This document shows, piece by piece, positions 1 to 13,740 of a DNA stretch of 64,000 nt (positions are counted from its first letter, which is position 1; the number at the start of each line of letters is the position of its first letter). The position numbers were made by a program, and so were the translations under genes. The stretch is from contig JBITNC010000001.1 in NCBI GenBank assembly GCA_050084985.1, forward strand, positions 140,058,001 to 140,122,000. The letters run 5' to 3'. The notes under the pieces were generated by a model. That model searched no databases and was not told where the DNA came from. It saw only the letters and a program-made list of their open reading frames with translations. Source of the stretch: Nageia nagi. Taxonomy: Eukaryota; Pinophyta.

Positions 1-3000
1 TACAATTCTCTAAATATTTGGATCTTTTCTTCACTTATTACCTATCTTTGATTGAAAAAATTACAAAATTGTTGAATCTCTATTTGTTCTCGAATCATGA
101 ATCATTGATAGATTTAAACATCTCATAAATCTTTAAGGTATCAAAGGCCATACTTAATAATATGAAATATATGGGTTTGAGAATATATGAAGGATGCTTT
201 AGCAAGTTTTGAGAGCTTAGGAAGCATTTAAGAACTATAATCATAATAAATAGTATAACCTTTACATGAATCTTTCAAACATACACCAAACATATATATA
301 CATCTCAAAGGCTCTTTGAAAATGAATCTTTCTTAGTTTTTATGGTTATAAATGCTCTACCAAACATGAATGCAAATTTAAATAATATATAGGATGTAGA
401 TGCTATTTTATAAAATAAATATAGTAGAGAGACAATTTCATGGCATAAAATGATAGTAGAGAGATAATCACATGGTATACAATGATAGTAGCATGATATA
501 CAAATGTAGAAGAGAGATAATTACATGATATACAATTACCTATGTGAACAAAATAGATTTACTAATAATACCATAGATATTTTTAAATAAATGCAATTAT
601 CATACTCTACAATCATTTTAAAAATTACATTTAACATCTTTGCCAATATCATTCCAACACGTGTCAACTACAAGTAAGACCTTTCCTTGGAACCTATCAC
701 CCACTTGTTGACTTATCTTCTAATGTGTGCACTACTACACTTAACTTATTTTGCATCATACCATACATCAATGTATAGTATTTGTTTTTTAAAATTCATA
801 GAAATCATGATGTATAAATTAACACTAAGTGTAGAGTCAAATAAAATATTATTTTTTACATCAATTATAATATCTTTTATTGCATCATGTATCGATGTTA
901 TGAGCATTAAACAATTGATATTATAAATATTTTATTATTCATCAAATGTATATTTTAGTGACATGTCAATTATATACATTCTACTAAATGTATAAAGCAT
1001 CAAGTGTTATATCATTTATAGCATCAAAATAATCTAGTTTGGTACATGCTTTGAGGATGCAAAGGAAAGGTGAATTAATCTAGTTAGACTAATATTGCTA
1101 TTTTTTGCATTTAGCAAAATAATGTTAATGCTTTTCAATGAAAGCTATAACTTGATATTCTTTTATAGCAACATTTTGATCCTCTTTTCTTTTTAGGATC
1201 ATTGTATATTATATTATTTATGGTATCTTTCTTGATATTTGACACCTCTTACATTATGCAATGGTTCATTGCATTGATTACATTCCCTTGGGTATATTTT
1301 AACCCTTTTATAATAAATATTTCTCAATGTTGTAAAATGAATTATTTAATACAAGGAAATTCATTTTTATGTATGTACAATATGTATATCTTACATTAGA
1401 TGACTTACACATATTTTTAAAGAATGATTTATAGGACCAAAAATTGAAAGTTAAAATATTATAATAAATACAAGTATCCTTAGAACTTTTCAAAGTACAA
1501 TATCATGGATGATTTTTATATCGATGTTTATGGAACTTAGATACCAATCCATTATTATTAATCATAATTGGATTTAGAAATAATTGATGTTGTATTTCTC
1601 ATTAGTAAGTTATTATTTGATAATGATGTATTTGATATGAAGAAGTAATTATGATGTAGGAGAATCCATGGTTTTGATGTAACCATAATCGAGAGAGAGT
1701 AAAAATAAGGTAAAATTCTTGTAGAAGAATGACAAAATTAAGATTTTGGAAATTTTGAAATGTTATAAAAAATTTATTTCCAATAGTTACACCAAGATTT
1801 ACAAGTGTGAGGAAGCAATATATATGAAGTGTTTGGTTATTATCACAAGGTTGAGTTAGGGAAAGAGAATGTGAAAATAGAAAACATGATAAGTAGGTTA
1901 AGAGGAATCACATTAAGGAAAGTAATTATTAAGGTGCATTAATATAAATCATCATCGTTTATTAGGGTATGAAGATAACTCATGTTGATGCCAACAAGAT
2001 CGATGTTGATAGAGCGAGAACTAGAGGTTTCCAATTATAAAGCTTTTCATTATTGTTGGGAGAGTTATAAATATATTTTATGTGGATTATCCTAATATCA
2101 AAGTTAACAAAGAAGAAAAAATGATTAAGTCATTATCTCTTTTGGAAGGATTAGCATCATCATTATTTATATTTATGTTGAAGGTGTTGAAACTAATAAA
2201 GGATAAGAAAATGGTTATGTAGTCACTTTCAATCAAGGGGGCATAAACATTATCTATATTAGTACTAAGAGATGGATGTTATCATAGGAGCATGAAGACA
2301 ATCTCTTTAAGTGGTGGAAACGTGACTAATAAATATGGGGATTATTATAGCCATAATGTTAATAATACTATTTGTAATACCAAGTGTAGACACCAAAATG
2401 TGTAAATAATAAATAAATATAAATATGGTCTATGAATACAATGAATAACAATTCTATATCAGATTACAAGTAATATACATGAAACATATAAAAACCTAAT
2501 ACAGACTAAGGTTTCTAGCCAGTATATGTACAATCCTTAAGAGCAGATAAAAATGAACATTCAAAGGATCATGATTAGATTTTAGATGATTTTGCAATAG
2601 ATATTCGCTAGAGTGATATCATGAGTCATTCCCTAAAGTATAGACCTCTCGATCTAAAAGGTGCACATCACTGGTGTCATATGAGTAGCACATCATCGAC
2701 ATCATAGAAAAGGTCATTTTGTATTATGTGCAAGAGAGAGATTATAGAGCTCAAAGAGTTAACAAGTTCTCAAAGATAGGTGGCATCAAGAGACACTATT
2801 GGTATAATGTTTGGGACAACCACCTATCAAATAGCTCTAATAGGGATGTCAACTTTCACCTCCAATATTTATAACCTACAAGGAAACAGAAAGGGGTGAA
2901 ATTAGATACATAGCAATAATAATAATCATTTTAATATTCAAGATAACTTAAAATATAAACCATGGTATATGATATCACATTGGCCCTAGCACATGGTATT

Positions 3001-4600
3001 TGCAATATAATAGCATTTTATCTTGATTTATATATTATTACCTTTTAATTATTTAATGCGCTAAATATGATTTATCAAATAAGTAATAAATCATTTTTAG
3101 GCATCTACATTTTACCCCTCATTGGATATGTAATGAAAAAGTATTGAAATTGCATAATCCAAAGAAGTTTAGAGAAAGGAAAAATATTTTCAATAGTAAA
3201 GTGGACTTCCTATTTTGATTGATATATCAAGTATGGTATGTTGCTTGCCCCCTTTTGGTCTTGGTTGCCCCTAGCTCTTGCTATGTCGGGTGATCTAACC
3301 AAAATAGGAGTCCCTCTATGAGGTGAGTGGTTGATGTCAATCCTACTCACCTGAACAATACCTGTAGAACAAAATAAAGTATACCCACATAGATCACATC
3401 CATCTAAGAATAAACAATATAAGTAGCAAAGATGAAATAAATATAATATGCAATATATGACTATGGCCGATGCGACTCATAGTGACATATAAACAACAAT
3501 ACATAGACTACTATGATAGACATCTCATAGTCCATGAAGAGAAAATGCATGGGTTCTTTGTAATACCCCATGCTTGCAATATTCATAATTTATAGACTAT
3601 TATAATAGACAACTCATAGTCCATAAATATCCATTCAGTAACTCACAATGGTGATGTCTTGTATCAATATCATATTTTCTCATGGGAATACCATGGCTTT
3701 AAAATAATGCTAATATTTCAACAAAGCAATATATTCAATTTCTATGATTACACCATATATTCAATTATAGGATTCTAGCTTAATTATTGAGGTAAATATT
3801 TAACAATTATTTACATACTTATTTAAAGTCTATATTTCTAGGCATACACACATTTTGCACAATAGGCATGCTTCTATATTCTATCATCCATATGAATTTG
3901 GATTAGGGGGCTCACATATATGATTGGATAGCTTGCAAAAGTTGTCTAGTTACCCTAAGGCCTTAAAGGCTTAGGGTTGTAGGTTCCCCTTCCATCATTA
4001 TATTTTATTAGGATCTTGATATTTCATATATACATAGGCTTGAAGATATAATTGGAGTATCTGCTATAGTTCTTTACCCACCTTGATCATTTTACTTGAG
4101 TTTAAAGCATAGTTTATGTAACCTTTCAATTATTATTTGTGTTAAACATCTTTGTGTGTGTTAAGTCCATAATGCAAGGATTTTAGGGCTATAATATTCA
4201 TGTTTATACTTTTGATACCCATACAAGACATGCGCATCTACTGTTTATTGACAAAATGAAAGATCAACATACATAGTTAATTTTATGTCTAAGAAAAAGT
4301 GTTTGTCAGTCATTGGATACATTGTGTTTTAATGAAACCCACTTGTAAAATGGTGAATATTGAAAAATATTAAGCATACTCAAAATTACTTGAAATTTGA
4401 TATATATAATCATCTTTGCATCCGTGTAGATGATCTTGATATACCTCTTTATGTTTATGATTATTGAAAGGATTTAGTTAGAACACACTTTGATCATTTT
4501 ATATCAAAAACATGGATGAAATTGAAAAGTTTTGCACAAAAATTATCATCAAATATTTGAGATCAATTCCCAAGGGATGATTTACTTGAGGTAATGCTTG
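1..4600. other. AT-rich intergenic DNA, no gene seen
   Basis: This stretch is strongly AT-rich and every open frame in it is short and low in complexity. I recognise no protein family, RNA gene or intact element end. Parts around 2.5-4.0 kb read like old retroelement non-coding sequence, but I found no paired terminal repeats to support a call. Confidence 0.5.
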
Positions 4601-4639
4601 TTGTAAACTTGCGATTTTGGAATTATGTAAATGATCTGA

Positions 4640-5125
4640 AATAAATAGATTCATGATTACACAAGTATATGGAAAATTTGGTCAACTATTTCACTAAATT
4701 TGTTGATGTCAATGGTATAAAAGTGAATGACATTATCCAAAAGGATTTATTGATGAAACAGTCTAATAATTTTAGTATTACAATGTTTGATCAATATGCA
4801 TATTTAATAGATCCATTAGATATAGGTGTTATTACTCATTTATGGAATAAATTTTACCTAAGTACTATGTTGCAAGACAATATCAGTGAGTATTTTCGAT
4901 TGTATGAATTGTGTCAACCTATTATTTTCAGTTCAGTGGAGGATGAAAGAGTGTTCATTGCACTTTCTTTTATTATATCAAAACTTAGGAACAAATTGGA
5001 TAAGAATTTGAATGCTTGTTTATGATTGTATGTATCAGATTATTTTGTGGAAATTTTTCCAATGGACTGGTCTATGGCTGTATGGAGGTTTTTAGTAGAA
5101 TGAAGAGGTGTGAATAACATAAAGG
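4640..5125 (+). pseudogene. hAT-type transposase C-terminal fragment
   Basis: A 118-codon open frame (4669-5025) followed in frame by one TGA and then about 30 more codons of similar character. The diagnostic part is near the end, where a block reading VEDERVF followed by KLRNKL and then, past the stop, LYVSDY and FPMDW resembles the C-terminal dimerisation region of a plant hAT-like transposase family. The N-terminal zinc finger and most of the RNase H-like catalytic core are not readable upstream, so this is a 3' remnant. No terminal inverted repeats were found. Family assignment is from motif memory and is moderate; the coding character is clearer than the name. Confidence 0.5.
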
Positions 5126-5956
5126 TTGATATTACAAATCTTCATAAATATATTGTTCATGAAGAAGAAAACACAAGCAACATATCTAAGGATAAGAGTG
5201 TTGAGTAACTATTTTAGTTATCTGATTTTTAGCAAAATACATCATTAATATTGATTTATAATATGTTGGCATTTCTCAAATGTGAATTTTCATATATATT
5301 TTTTGTGGGTGATACCACGAATGGTTACATTCATATTTTTTAATATTTGTGATGAATCGTGATTTTTGATAATGTGATTGGCAGTATTTTTCACATTTGT
5401 ATTGTTGATTATCTGTATTGATACGTAATGTTTTTACATTAATGTTCATGAATGAATTGTATATGTGAACAATGTGTTAATGTAGTTTGTAATCTGCAAT
5501 CAAAGGGTTATATCATGCAATCATTTGGTTATGTATTGCAACACCATCCAGCTACAAGCAACCAGATGGTTGCAATCTGCAACTAGTTAGACGATTGTAT
5601 TGTGCAACTAGACGGCAACCGCACTATGATAAAAGTCATACAATGATAACATTCATTATAGTGATAACATTGTAAAATTTAACCATTAAAAATATTGTAA
5701 AACAATAATAATACTCTATCAAAAATTTATCCATAAATTCATTTTTAAATATAAACTTATCAAGCAGTCAACATTCTAGAAGTTAAAAGTACTCATGTAT
5801 GTAATACATTCCAAGCCATTAAACAAGTGATAACATTGTAGAACAAGAAAAATAGTCTTAACATTATCAACACGATCATTATCTCACATAATTCAACAAA
5901 GCGTATGAAATAGTGTCTTCTCATGTAAAATGAAATACATGATACTACTCTAAAGT

Positions 5957-8640
5957 CTATGTGTCCTCTTGTATGATTCCTGATTTTACCAAATCCTTTA
6001 TTGTGGAGTTGAGATGTGTTAATATTTCCCTCTCTTCCCTTACAGCATCTCCTGCTGAAACTAGTGACTGTTTTGCTGCCACTTTTTCACTCTATAGTAT
6101 CTCGAAATCCCATCCATGTTCTTTAATAATGGCCACCAAGGTGGTGTTCTTTTGATTAAACTTCACCATATCATTTTTTAGCTCAATTGCATTCAAAATA
6201 CATATATCTTTTTCAAGTGAAGATTTAAGACCTACGCATTATTCTTCAAATTCTTCTTGTAAAATAAAATAGTAATTGAATAAGTAAAATTTTCATGTAT
6301 GCAATAATATTACAAAATCATCGTAACTTTGGAAATGATAGTACAGAATACATCAATACTTGTGCTTGTTCTTTTTTAGTAGTTGTAATTTCCACTGTTC
6401 TCTTGTCTCAACTCCACTTGTTAAAATAGGCATGTGCTTCAGCATTCAAATTCTCCACTCTATCAAGAATAACATCATTGTATCCATTGGCATAGGAAAT
6501 CAAACCTACCTCGGCCTAACTCAAAAGGGCCTCGACTTTTGCTGGTTGATTTTCTACTTTTGAATACAATGACCAATATTGAGAATAATTATCATACCTA
6601 CTTTTTATTTCATTGACTAGAACCTTTTCTCTATACTCCCACTGTTTCAACCTCTCAACGTCATTGAGTAAAAACTTTTAATACTTGAGGAAGCTATCAC
6701 CAATCAAATGATCCAATGGAAAATTTGTATCATCAATTCCTTGCTTGATCACATTTTGTAGTGATGGTGCAGGTGAAACATCTACTACGAAAGGTTGGAT
6801 AGAAAATTGAACACTTTGAATTATATCATGAGATGGAAAGACTTTTAATGGAGTAGGATTTCTCTCAATACCCAGACAGTCTTCATCTAGCTCTATATGA
6901 TGCGATTCACTTATGCTTGCACTTCAGACATTGTCAAGATTCAGTCTAGGGAACTCGAAACATGAAATGTTGTTCAAGTTGGGCCACTCTTTTCTGAGAG
7001 AGTCTACATTCTCTTTCCTCTCCTTCGAATTTCTCCTATGGATGGCATTGGAGGTGGAGGAGGTATGGATGTTTTTATTCCTGATCCTTGTAATGAAGTT
7101 GCAACAAAAATGTCATCAACAATTTAAATTATTATTTTTCAAATCGGTTCGATTGCATCATGTAATCGAATGGTAGAAGGATGCAATTGGTCCATAGCAC
7201 GATACAATCAATCACTTACATCATGCTATCAATCGCTTGCATCCTACTACCGATTAGTTGCACACTAAAGCCCTAATGAACTTATGTATACTACTATGCA
7301 TACCTTGTTGTTGTATTTCTTATGTTGTTGTTGTTTTTGGAACCTGTAGCTGTTGTGAGTCTGCATATTCCACAATAATGCCAGGTTCATTACTAGTAGT
7401 TGTATCAAATTTTTTATTTAAAGATGTTATTCCTATCAAGAAATAAATATTTTGTTAAAACATCAAAGTTTTATCTTATTACATGACTCATTAAATTTTA
7501 TGTACAACCATATATACTTGTGAAAGCAGACATTCGAATTTGGACTGAAGGTGAAGATGTAATCGAATTCTTCATCCTCTAATTATTTCATGAGGTTTTT
7601 ACCAAAGGTTGTCCATCATCACTTTGTACATTAGAGTCTGCACCACCTTCAGGAGCTTGATGCCCTTTCAGTACTGCCTCTCTTTTTTGTTACTTCTTGA
7701 TGCTCCTATTTATCATTTTCAAAATTGTAAAACAGTTGAAATACTCAAAATATGCTTAACATAAAAATAATTAATTTGAAAAGTAACACAAACCTGTATT
7801 TGGTCCATAGAAAAAGAAATTTGACTTGTCAATTGTGCAAGGCATGTCGAAGATGGTGCATTCAAGAAATCGTAAAAAGCTTCATAATAGAATCCCAAAA
7901 ATAAAATTGTAGATGTAACCAAACTAGTTGTATTTAAAATTGCATAATTCAATTCTTTTCTAATTCGTTCAGAAATATAACTACAGAAATAAAATTTGGA
8001 ACCACTTAACACTCGAACAAGACATGCACAAGCCCACTATGGAAGCTCCCCTAGTCATCCTTGCAAAATAATCCTTGCTGTTAAAAACTTCATCATTGCT
8101 TTCAACAAATTATTGTTAATGTTGTTGTACATAACCCCCTACTTGAGCGCAATTTTGAAAAAAGAACATTATTAATACAAATTAGAATCAATATATAATT
8201 AAATTTAAAATTATCAATTAAAATAGAAATGTCATAAATTTACCAGGCTCATCTAAGGAGACATTGTCATGCGACTCCATGTACTTCTTCTCAACGTCAC
8301 CAAAAAGAGCTTTAGAGGTTATGGTCGGATTGTCTCCTTCCCTGAAGAGGAATACCAGTGATTCATTTGACATCCATTGGTGATGTATCATACACCAATA
8401 TTTTTTATGATAGTTTTATTATGAAGACTCCTTTCTCTTAGTCGTAATTGGATAATAAAAAGTGTAGAAGCCTATGGTTAATGTTGAATAGAGGCAAGTA
8501 GATCAGTTTATGAAGTCTTGACTTATCTACCCACTCTTTGTAGGCGTATGGCTGTGAAAGCTCATCCAAAATCGATGGGTGGACAACATTCTTGAATATG
8601 ATTTTTGACCAAGCAGAAGAGGAAGATATGATTGATGTCC
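5957..8640 (-). pseudogene. decayed, probably multi-exon gene of unknown function
   Basis: Reading the minus strand from 8.6 to 5.96 kb gives a chain of protein-like blocks separated by AT-rich gaps: about 8600-8440, 8365-8243 (FREGDNPTITSKALF), 8110-7790 (ERIRKELNYAILN), 7700-7570 (APEGGADSNVQSDDGQPL), 7440-7258, 6915-6540 and 6160-5957. Several blocks end at donor-like GT sites (CTG|GTAAAT near 8243, CAG|GTTTGT near 7797) or begin after acceptor-like AG. The last block ends in a charged helical stretch and a TAG at 5957-5959. In-frame stops and frame changes occur inside blocks, so it is not functional as read. I do not recognise the family; it could be a host pseudogene or an accessory gene of a transposon. 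A TATA box lies upstream. Confidence 0.5.
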
Positions 8641-8838
8641 AAAAAAGAAGGTAACAAGGTGAACATTCTCCTCTCTAACATTTTCTAACCTCGATTGAAT
8701 TGATCAACAACTGAATGGATAGATATGAAGGATTTTGAGAGTGTAAGAAAGAAGTAAAACGTAAGGGTCAAAGAGAAAGAATGGAAATATTCGGTAGAGA
8801 AATGGATCATAAATGAATAGAAAAGGACTACCCTCCAC

Positions 8839-8846
8839 TATTTATA
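8839..8846 (-). promoter_or_regulatory. TATA box upstream of the decayed gene
   Basis: The minus strand reads TATAAATA at this site, followed by a purine-rich GTGGAGGG segment. It lies about 240 bp upstream of the first readable protein block of the 5957-8640 pseudogene, in the correct orientation. Only the motif and spacing support it. Confidence 0.4.
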
Positions 8847-9043
8847 ATCTCTCCCATGTACATTAAATCCAGTTGTACGTTTGATTGCAGTTGCACATCG
8901 CCCTTATAGTTGTCCAGTTACATGGTGAGCCAACCAACGCAAAAGAAATTATCAAAAAAAACAAAATTGAAAAAAAAATTATTTGCCTGTCTTTTTGAAA
9001 CACCTCTAGATGAAAATCACCAAGTGGCAAATTTAGGTAAACC

Positions 9044-9578
9044 TGAATTCGTATATTTTTTTTGGATAAGATGTTTTAAAAGCTACCCCGGTTTATAGTT
9101 TTACATATTGTTGGAAAGGTGGAAAGGTGTTGAAAATATATTTCTAGAAACTATTGGTGACACTAGACCCTCTATCATTTGCAATTCTAAAAATGATAGT
9201 TTGGCGAAAAATGGATTGTGTGTTGGTGATTCTCAACATAACTATGGTATATTATATATAGATAGAAATTTATTAAAATCATATTTCTAGTGAGACAATA
9301 CCCACAAAAAGTTGAGCTCTATAACAAAAGTTGTAAGCCTCCAAAGATCACAAATATTTTGAGGAAAAATTTTCTTTATTGTATAATATGAAAATTCATC
9401 ATTGAATATTACAATAAGATTTTTTACTTTATTATACCCTAATACAAATATTATAAAGTTGTCACAAACTAAAATATTCCTACAATTACATATTATGTTA
9501 TTCTACAGTTTCAAAATGAGGAAAAAAAAATATTTTTTTGATTTGGAAATCGCATATGGTTAACATCATATTCTAACA
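9044..9578 (-). repeat. 3' LTR of the deleted Copia element
   Basis: Homologous to 11842-12407. The minus-strand start TGTTAGAATATGATG at 9578 sits next to a purine tract at 9579-9589. The far end is placed at a TG before GAATTCG, which is also found in the partner, and is approximate. Confidence 0.65.
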
Positions 9579-9599
9579 TTCTCCCTCTTGATGTTGAGA

Positions 9600-11746
9600 G
9601 GGCTCACAAGTGAGTTTCTCAACTACAGAAATTGAGCTTTAGCCACACCTTTCATAAATATACTGGCTAGTTGATCATGGTTGTTGCAATATCTCAATTC
9701 AATTGTTTTCGTTTCCATCATATCATGGATGAAATGATACTTTATGTTAAAATTCTTACATCTGTTATGATGGATAGGATTATTTACCAAATGAATGACA
9801 CTCATGTTATCATAGAAAATGGCATTGGGACCATTTTGTTGCTCACATATCTCCTCCAACACTTTTCTAAGCCATAAAGCTTAAGTAGTAATTGTTGTAA
9901 CTACAATGTACTCAACCTCAATAGAAGAAATAGTTATTGATCCTTATTTCCTTGAACTCTAAGTGATCAATCCAAATCCAAGATAAAAATAATTACCAAG
10001 TGTGGACTTTTGGTCATCCCAATTGATGCTCGAATCTGAATCATTGAAGCCAACTAGTTCCATCTCTTTACTAGGTAAATAATGTATGCCAAAGTCAATG
10101 AAACCTTTAACATACCTCATAAATTCTTTTACCAGCCTTTAAATGTAAAGAATATGGCTCATTCATATATTTAGACACAATTGAGATAACATGTACAATA
10201 TATGGTCTGGTATTTATAAGAAACATCTAGCTCCCAACAATGCTCCTATAATTTGTTACATTCACCTTTTCAAACCCATCAACTTCACATAATAACTCAC
10301 CATATGCAATGGGAGTAGGGACTAGTTTACAACTATCCATATCATACTTCTTCAACATATCATTTACATATTTAGTTTGATGAATGAAGATTTTATCCTT
10401 ACTTTGGTGCACCACCATTCTAAGGAAATAGTGCATCAATCCTAAATCTTTCATTTAAAACTCACTCATCATGTCAGCCTTAAAATTATCTTATAACTTA
10501 GAACTACTACCCATATAAATCAAGTCATCAACATACAAACAAACAACAAAAATATCATCAACTTCTTTATTGAAGTATATATTAGGTTCACTTGTTCTTC
10601 TCTTAAAGTCACTTTGTAGAAAGTATCCATCAATCCTATAATACCAAGCCCTTGGTGCCTAGCTAAGATCATACAAAGCTTTTTCTAGCCTGTAGACATG
10701 TGTTTCTTTTCCTTTAATCTCAAAACCTTTTAGGTTGTTGTACATACATGTCCTCATCTAAGTACACATTCAAAAAAGTGAGCAACCAAGGAAAGAACCA
10801 TTCTTATAGTCTCTTACCTAGCTAGAGGGGAAAAAGTTTCTTCATAATCAATTTCATACCTTCATGTGAAATCTTTAACCACAAGCCTAGCCTTATGTCT
10901 CTCAATGTTGCCATCACAATTATATTTAGTCTTATAGACCCACTTGGAACCCACACATTTTTTCCCCTTGGCAATTCTACAAGCTCCCAAGTGTCATTCT
11001 TCTCAATGGAATTGATCTTCTCTTTCATAGAGTGAATCCAAACACCATTATTACAAGCTTCTTCATAATAAGAAGGTTCAAAATCACCAATAGTCATCAA
11101 AATATAATTAACATCACCCTTCATCACCATACATGTGCATCTTCGCAAGTCTACGAATAACTTAGTCAATTTCTTGAGCTTGACATCTAGTAAGTCTTCT
11201 ATGGAAATTATTGTCCTAAACCTAAGTGGGAGGATGAATTTGAAGTGTCTTTTTTCCCTTTTTATCTTCATAACATTTGAAAATATGTTTAGAGAATCAT
11301 CAGTTTAAGAGGGACTTGAAGTGCTTTGTTTAGGACCATTTGAAATGTTGGTTAGTTGGCTTGGTTGAACTGGTTGTATACTTGGAGAGCTTAAACTTCC
11401 ATCACTACTGCCATCATCAACAATATTTTTTATGACCATATACTTCCTCTTCATCAAAATTCAAATCTCTAGAAAACACAAGTTTATGATTTTTTGGGTT
11501 ATAAGGCCAATAGGCTTTACTATTTTCACAATAACCAACAAAAATACATGCTTCAATCTTATGATCAAGCTTCTTCCTAAGTTCCTCAACGACATGGGCA
11601 TAAGCCAAACAACCAAAAACCTTGAAATGATTAACATTGTATTTCTTTTCAAACCAAGCCTCATAGGAAGTCATCTTCTCCAAGATGCTAGTAGGACTTC
11701 CATTCAAAATATACATTGTTATGTTGATTGCATCAACAATCAACAA
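9600..11746 (-). pseudogene. Copia pol relic: integrase end, RT and RNase H
   Basis: Read in minus orientation the blocks follow Copia order. At 11746-11417 is the integrase C-terminal part with KVFGCLAYAHV and ACIFVGY. At 11271-10822 comes the integrase-RT linker with NDTWELVELP. At 10454-10227 is the RT C-terminal part with MKDLGLMHYFL and TKYVNDMLKKY. At 9862-9623 is RNase H with NPIHHNRCKNFNIKYHFI. Between them, around 10.46-10.82 kb, further RT sequence is present but broken by stops. Several stops and frame changes separate the blocks, so no protein is made. It is a remnant of a Ty1/copia element clearly different from the young copy at 48.9-57.7 kb. Confidence 0.8.
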
Positions 11747-11841
11747 AAGGATCTATCGATATCTAATGATTATTAAAGACATAAGACATTATCATCGGTA
11801 ACCAATGATATTTTTGTAGCATAAATACCTCACGAAGAATG

Positions 11842-12407
11842 GGAATTCGCTATGTTGATTCTTATTGGAAGTATAGAATTTTATATATCGTTGGAAAGTT
11901 CTTGAAAAGAGATTTCTTATGGTGTATGGCGATTTGCAAATGGATCAATAGAACTCTAGAGAATCTTGTCAACATTAAACCCAATTGTTTGCAATTATAG
12001 AAATGACATAATGATAATCTAGTGAAAAATGATTAGTGTGTTGATGGTTATCAAAAGAAGTATGGCATGTTATATACCATTGAAAAGGCATTGAAACCAG
12101 CTTTCCAATGACCCAATACCCATAAAAAGTTGAGCTCTTTAACAAAAATCACACATGTTAGTTTAAGGAATGATTTTCTCTATGAATACTATGTTAATTC
12201 GTTACTGAATGTTACAATAAGACTTTTACTTTATTCTACCCTAATACAAAGATTCTAAAATTGTTGCATGTAAAATAACAATCTACAACTATTACAAATT
12301 GAAATATTCCTATACTTACATATTGTTTTATTCTACAGTTACAAAATGAGGGACAAATTTGTTTTGTTAACTTGGAAATGTTATATGATCAGCATCATAT
12401 TCCAACA
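11842..12407 (-). repeat. 5' LTR of the deleted Copia element
   Basis: Partner of 9044-9578, with the matching minus-strand start TGTTGGAATATGATG at 12407. Extensive indels and substitutions separate the copies, including an extra block near 12260-12300. Confidence 0.65.
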
Positions 12408-12879
12408 CAAGCGTAATTAATGTGTTAGCTAAGTGTTATTTAAATTATCATTTATGCATTACTTTTGAAAAAACAGTGCATTAAGAAAATTCATTTTATA
12501 GCTTTTATAGTTGCAATTTATAGTGGTAAAAGCAAGATTTTCGCAAGTTTGTATGGATGCAATGCAAACTCTATGAAGTTTCAATGAAGATCTAGTGGAA
12601 ATGCAACGAAGTTTTGGTTAAGTTATAGTGAAGTTGTAGTAATATTACAACGCAAGAACAACTTAGAGAACGCAAAAATTGCATAATGGAGATAGCAAAA
12701 AAAATTTGATCCAAGTTCAACCGATTAGGCGAGTCTTTTCAATCATGAAAGAGTGACATTCAAAATTGATGTTTCTCTAGCACCTAACCTCGAACCAAAC
12801 TTGAGGATTGCTCACTTATTCTTCCTAAAAATTCATCAACACTAGACCTCACATTGCACATGCTAGAAAGTGGGCTCAA

Positions 12880-13740
12880 GCGAAATTGAGGATCAAAGGT
12901 CACCTTGACTTTATGGCCCTTCCAAAAGATTTTTTCCTATTCAACTTCAACTTGGAGATGGATGTGGAGGATGAGTTCGAAAAGGGTCTAGGTTCTTTGG
13001 AAAAAAATGATTTTTTCTATAAAAAAAAATGGCAGAGGCTTATGTCCAAAAATCAAGAATATTGAGGTAACTACCATTTAGATCTCTCTACCTAATCTTC
13101 TTATCAAATCTATCAAATTTTGGAATATGAACATCCTTGCAAGGATAGCAAAGGCGATTGGCTCTTTAATTGTAGTTGACTCAACAACCAAAAATAAAAT
13201 TGGGATGCTTAAAGCTAAGTTATGTATAAATGAAGACTTGTCCAATATTCTCCCCATGAAATTTTTTTTGGATATTGATGCAAGCACTTGGGAGAAGAAA
13301 ATCAATTATGAACGTCTTCCACCTAGGTGTACATGTTGCAACAAGGTTGAGCATTGTAGTAAAGATTGCTTGAGAAAAAAGTCAAGACATCAATCAAACA
13401 CCAACAAGGTATGTAAAAAAGGAAGAAAAAATCCCACTCCTCAAGCTTTGAAGGACATTGAAGTGAAAAACTCATTTGGTTCCTTTGCAACATTGATGCA
13501 AAAGATATAGAATTCGGTGATACTAACATTATTGAAACTCAATTGCCAAACTCACTCATTCATGCTCAGGAAAGCCCTAGCCAAAGCCCACTTGAACTTA
13601 AATTGTAATGTGGACTCTAGAGATTGCAAGAAACATTGTCAATGGCATCCAACATACTTTGGAGTAGAGTGGAAGTGTGATTATGAAGAAATAATTATTC
13701 TTCCATTCTTAGGGAAAAACATAAATAAACATAGCTAATG
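12880..13740 (+). pseudogene. LINE ORF1-like fragment with CCHC zinc knuckle
   Basis: The open frame 13127-13510 (127 codons) contains LARIAKAIGSLIVVD and INYERLPPRCTCC followed by a CX2CX4HX4C zinc knuckle (CTCCNKVEHCSKDC) and a basic stretch. This is the layout of plant L1-type ORF1 proteins (DUF4283 domain then zf-CCHC). Upstream sequence from about 12880 continues the same kind of protein (DFMALPKDFFLFNF) with frame interruptions. Downstream 13517-13738 stays open for 73 codons but is not recognisable. No endonuclease or reverse transcriptase follows, so this is a truncated or rearranged copy. Confidence 0.65.

Larger units (their letters stand above)
9044..12407 (-). mobile_element. Copia LTR retrotransposon, internal deletion derivative
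   Basis: Two related sequences flank Copia coding relics. Left copy about 9044-9578 (3' LTR in element orientation) and right copy about 11842-12407 (5' LTR). They share AAAAGTTGAGCTCT-type blocks, TTACAATAAGA, TACCCTAATACAAA and a common minus-strand start TGTTRGAATATGATG. A purine tract (AAGAGGGAGAA on the minus strand) directly precedes the left LTR, as a polypurine tract should. The internal region is only about 2.2 kb and begins in the C-terminal part of integrase, so gag, protease and the integrase core are missing. I found no intact tRNA primer site and no matching target duplication. LTR divergence is high, so the insertion is old. The inner and outer LTR ends away from 9578 and 12407 are approximate. 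Confidence 0.75.

Noticed and set aside
687-1493. Short hydrophobic open frames on both strands
   Set aside because: Composition is that expected from AT-rich DNA (Ile, Leu, Phe, Tyr, Met rich); no conserved motif or gene context.
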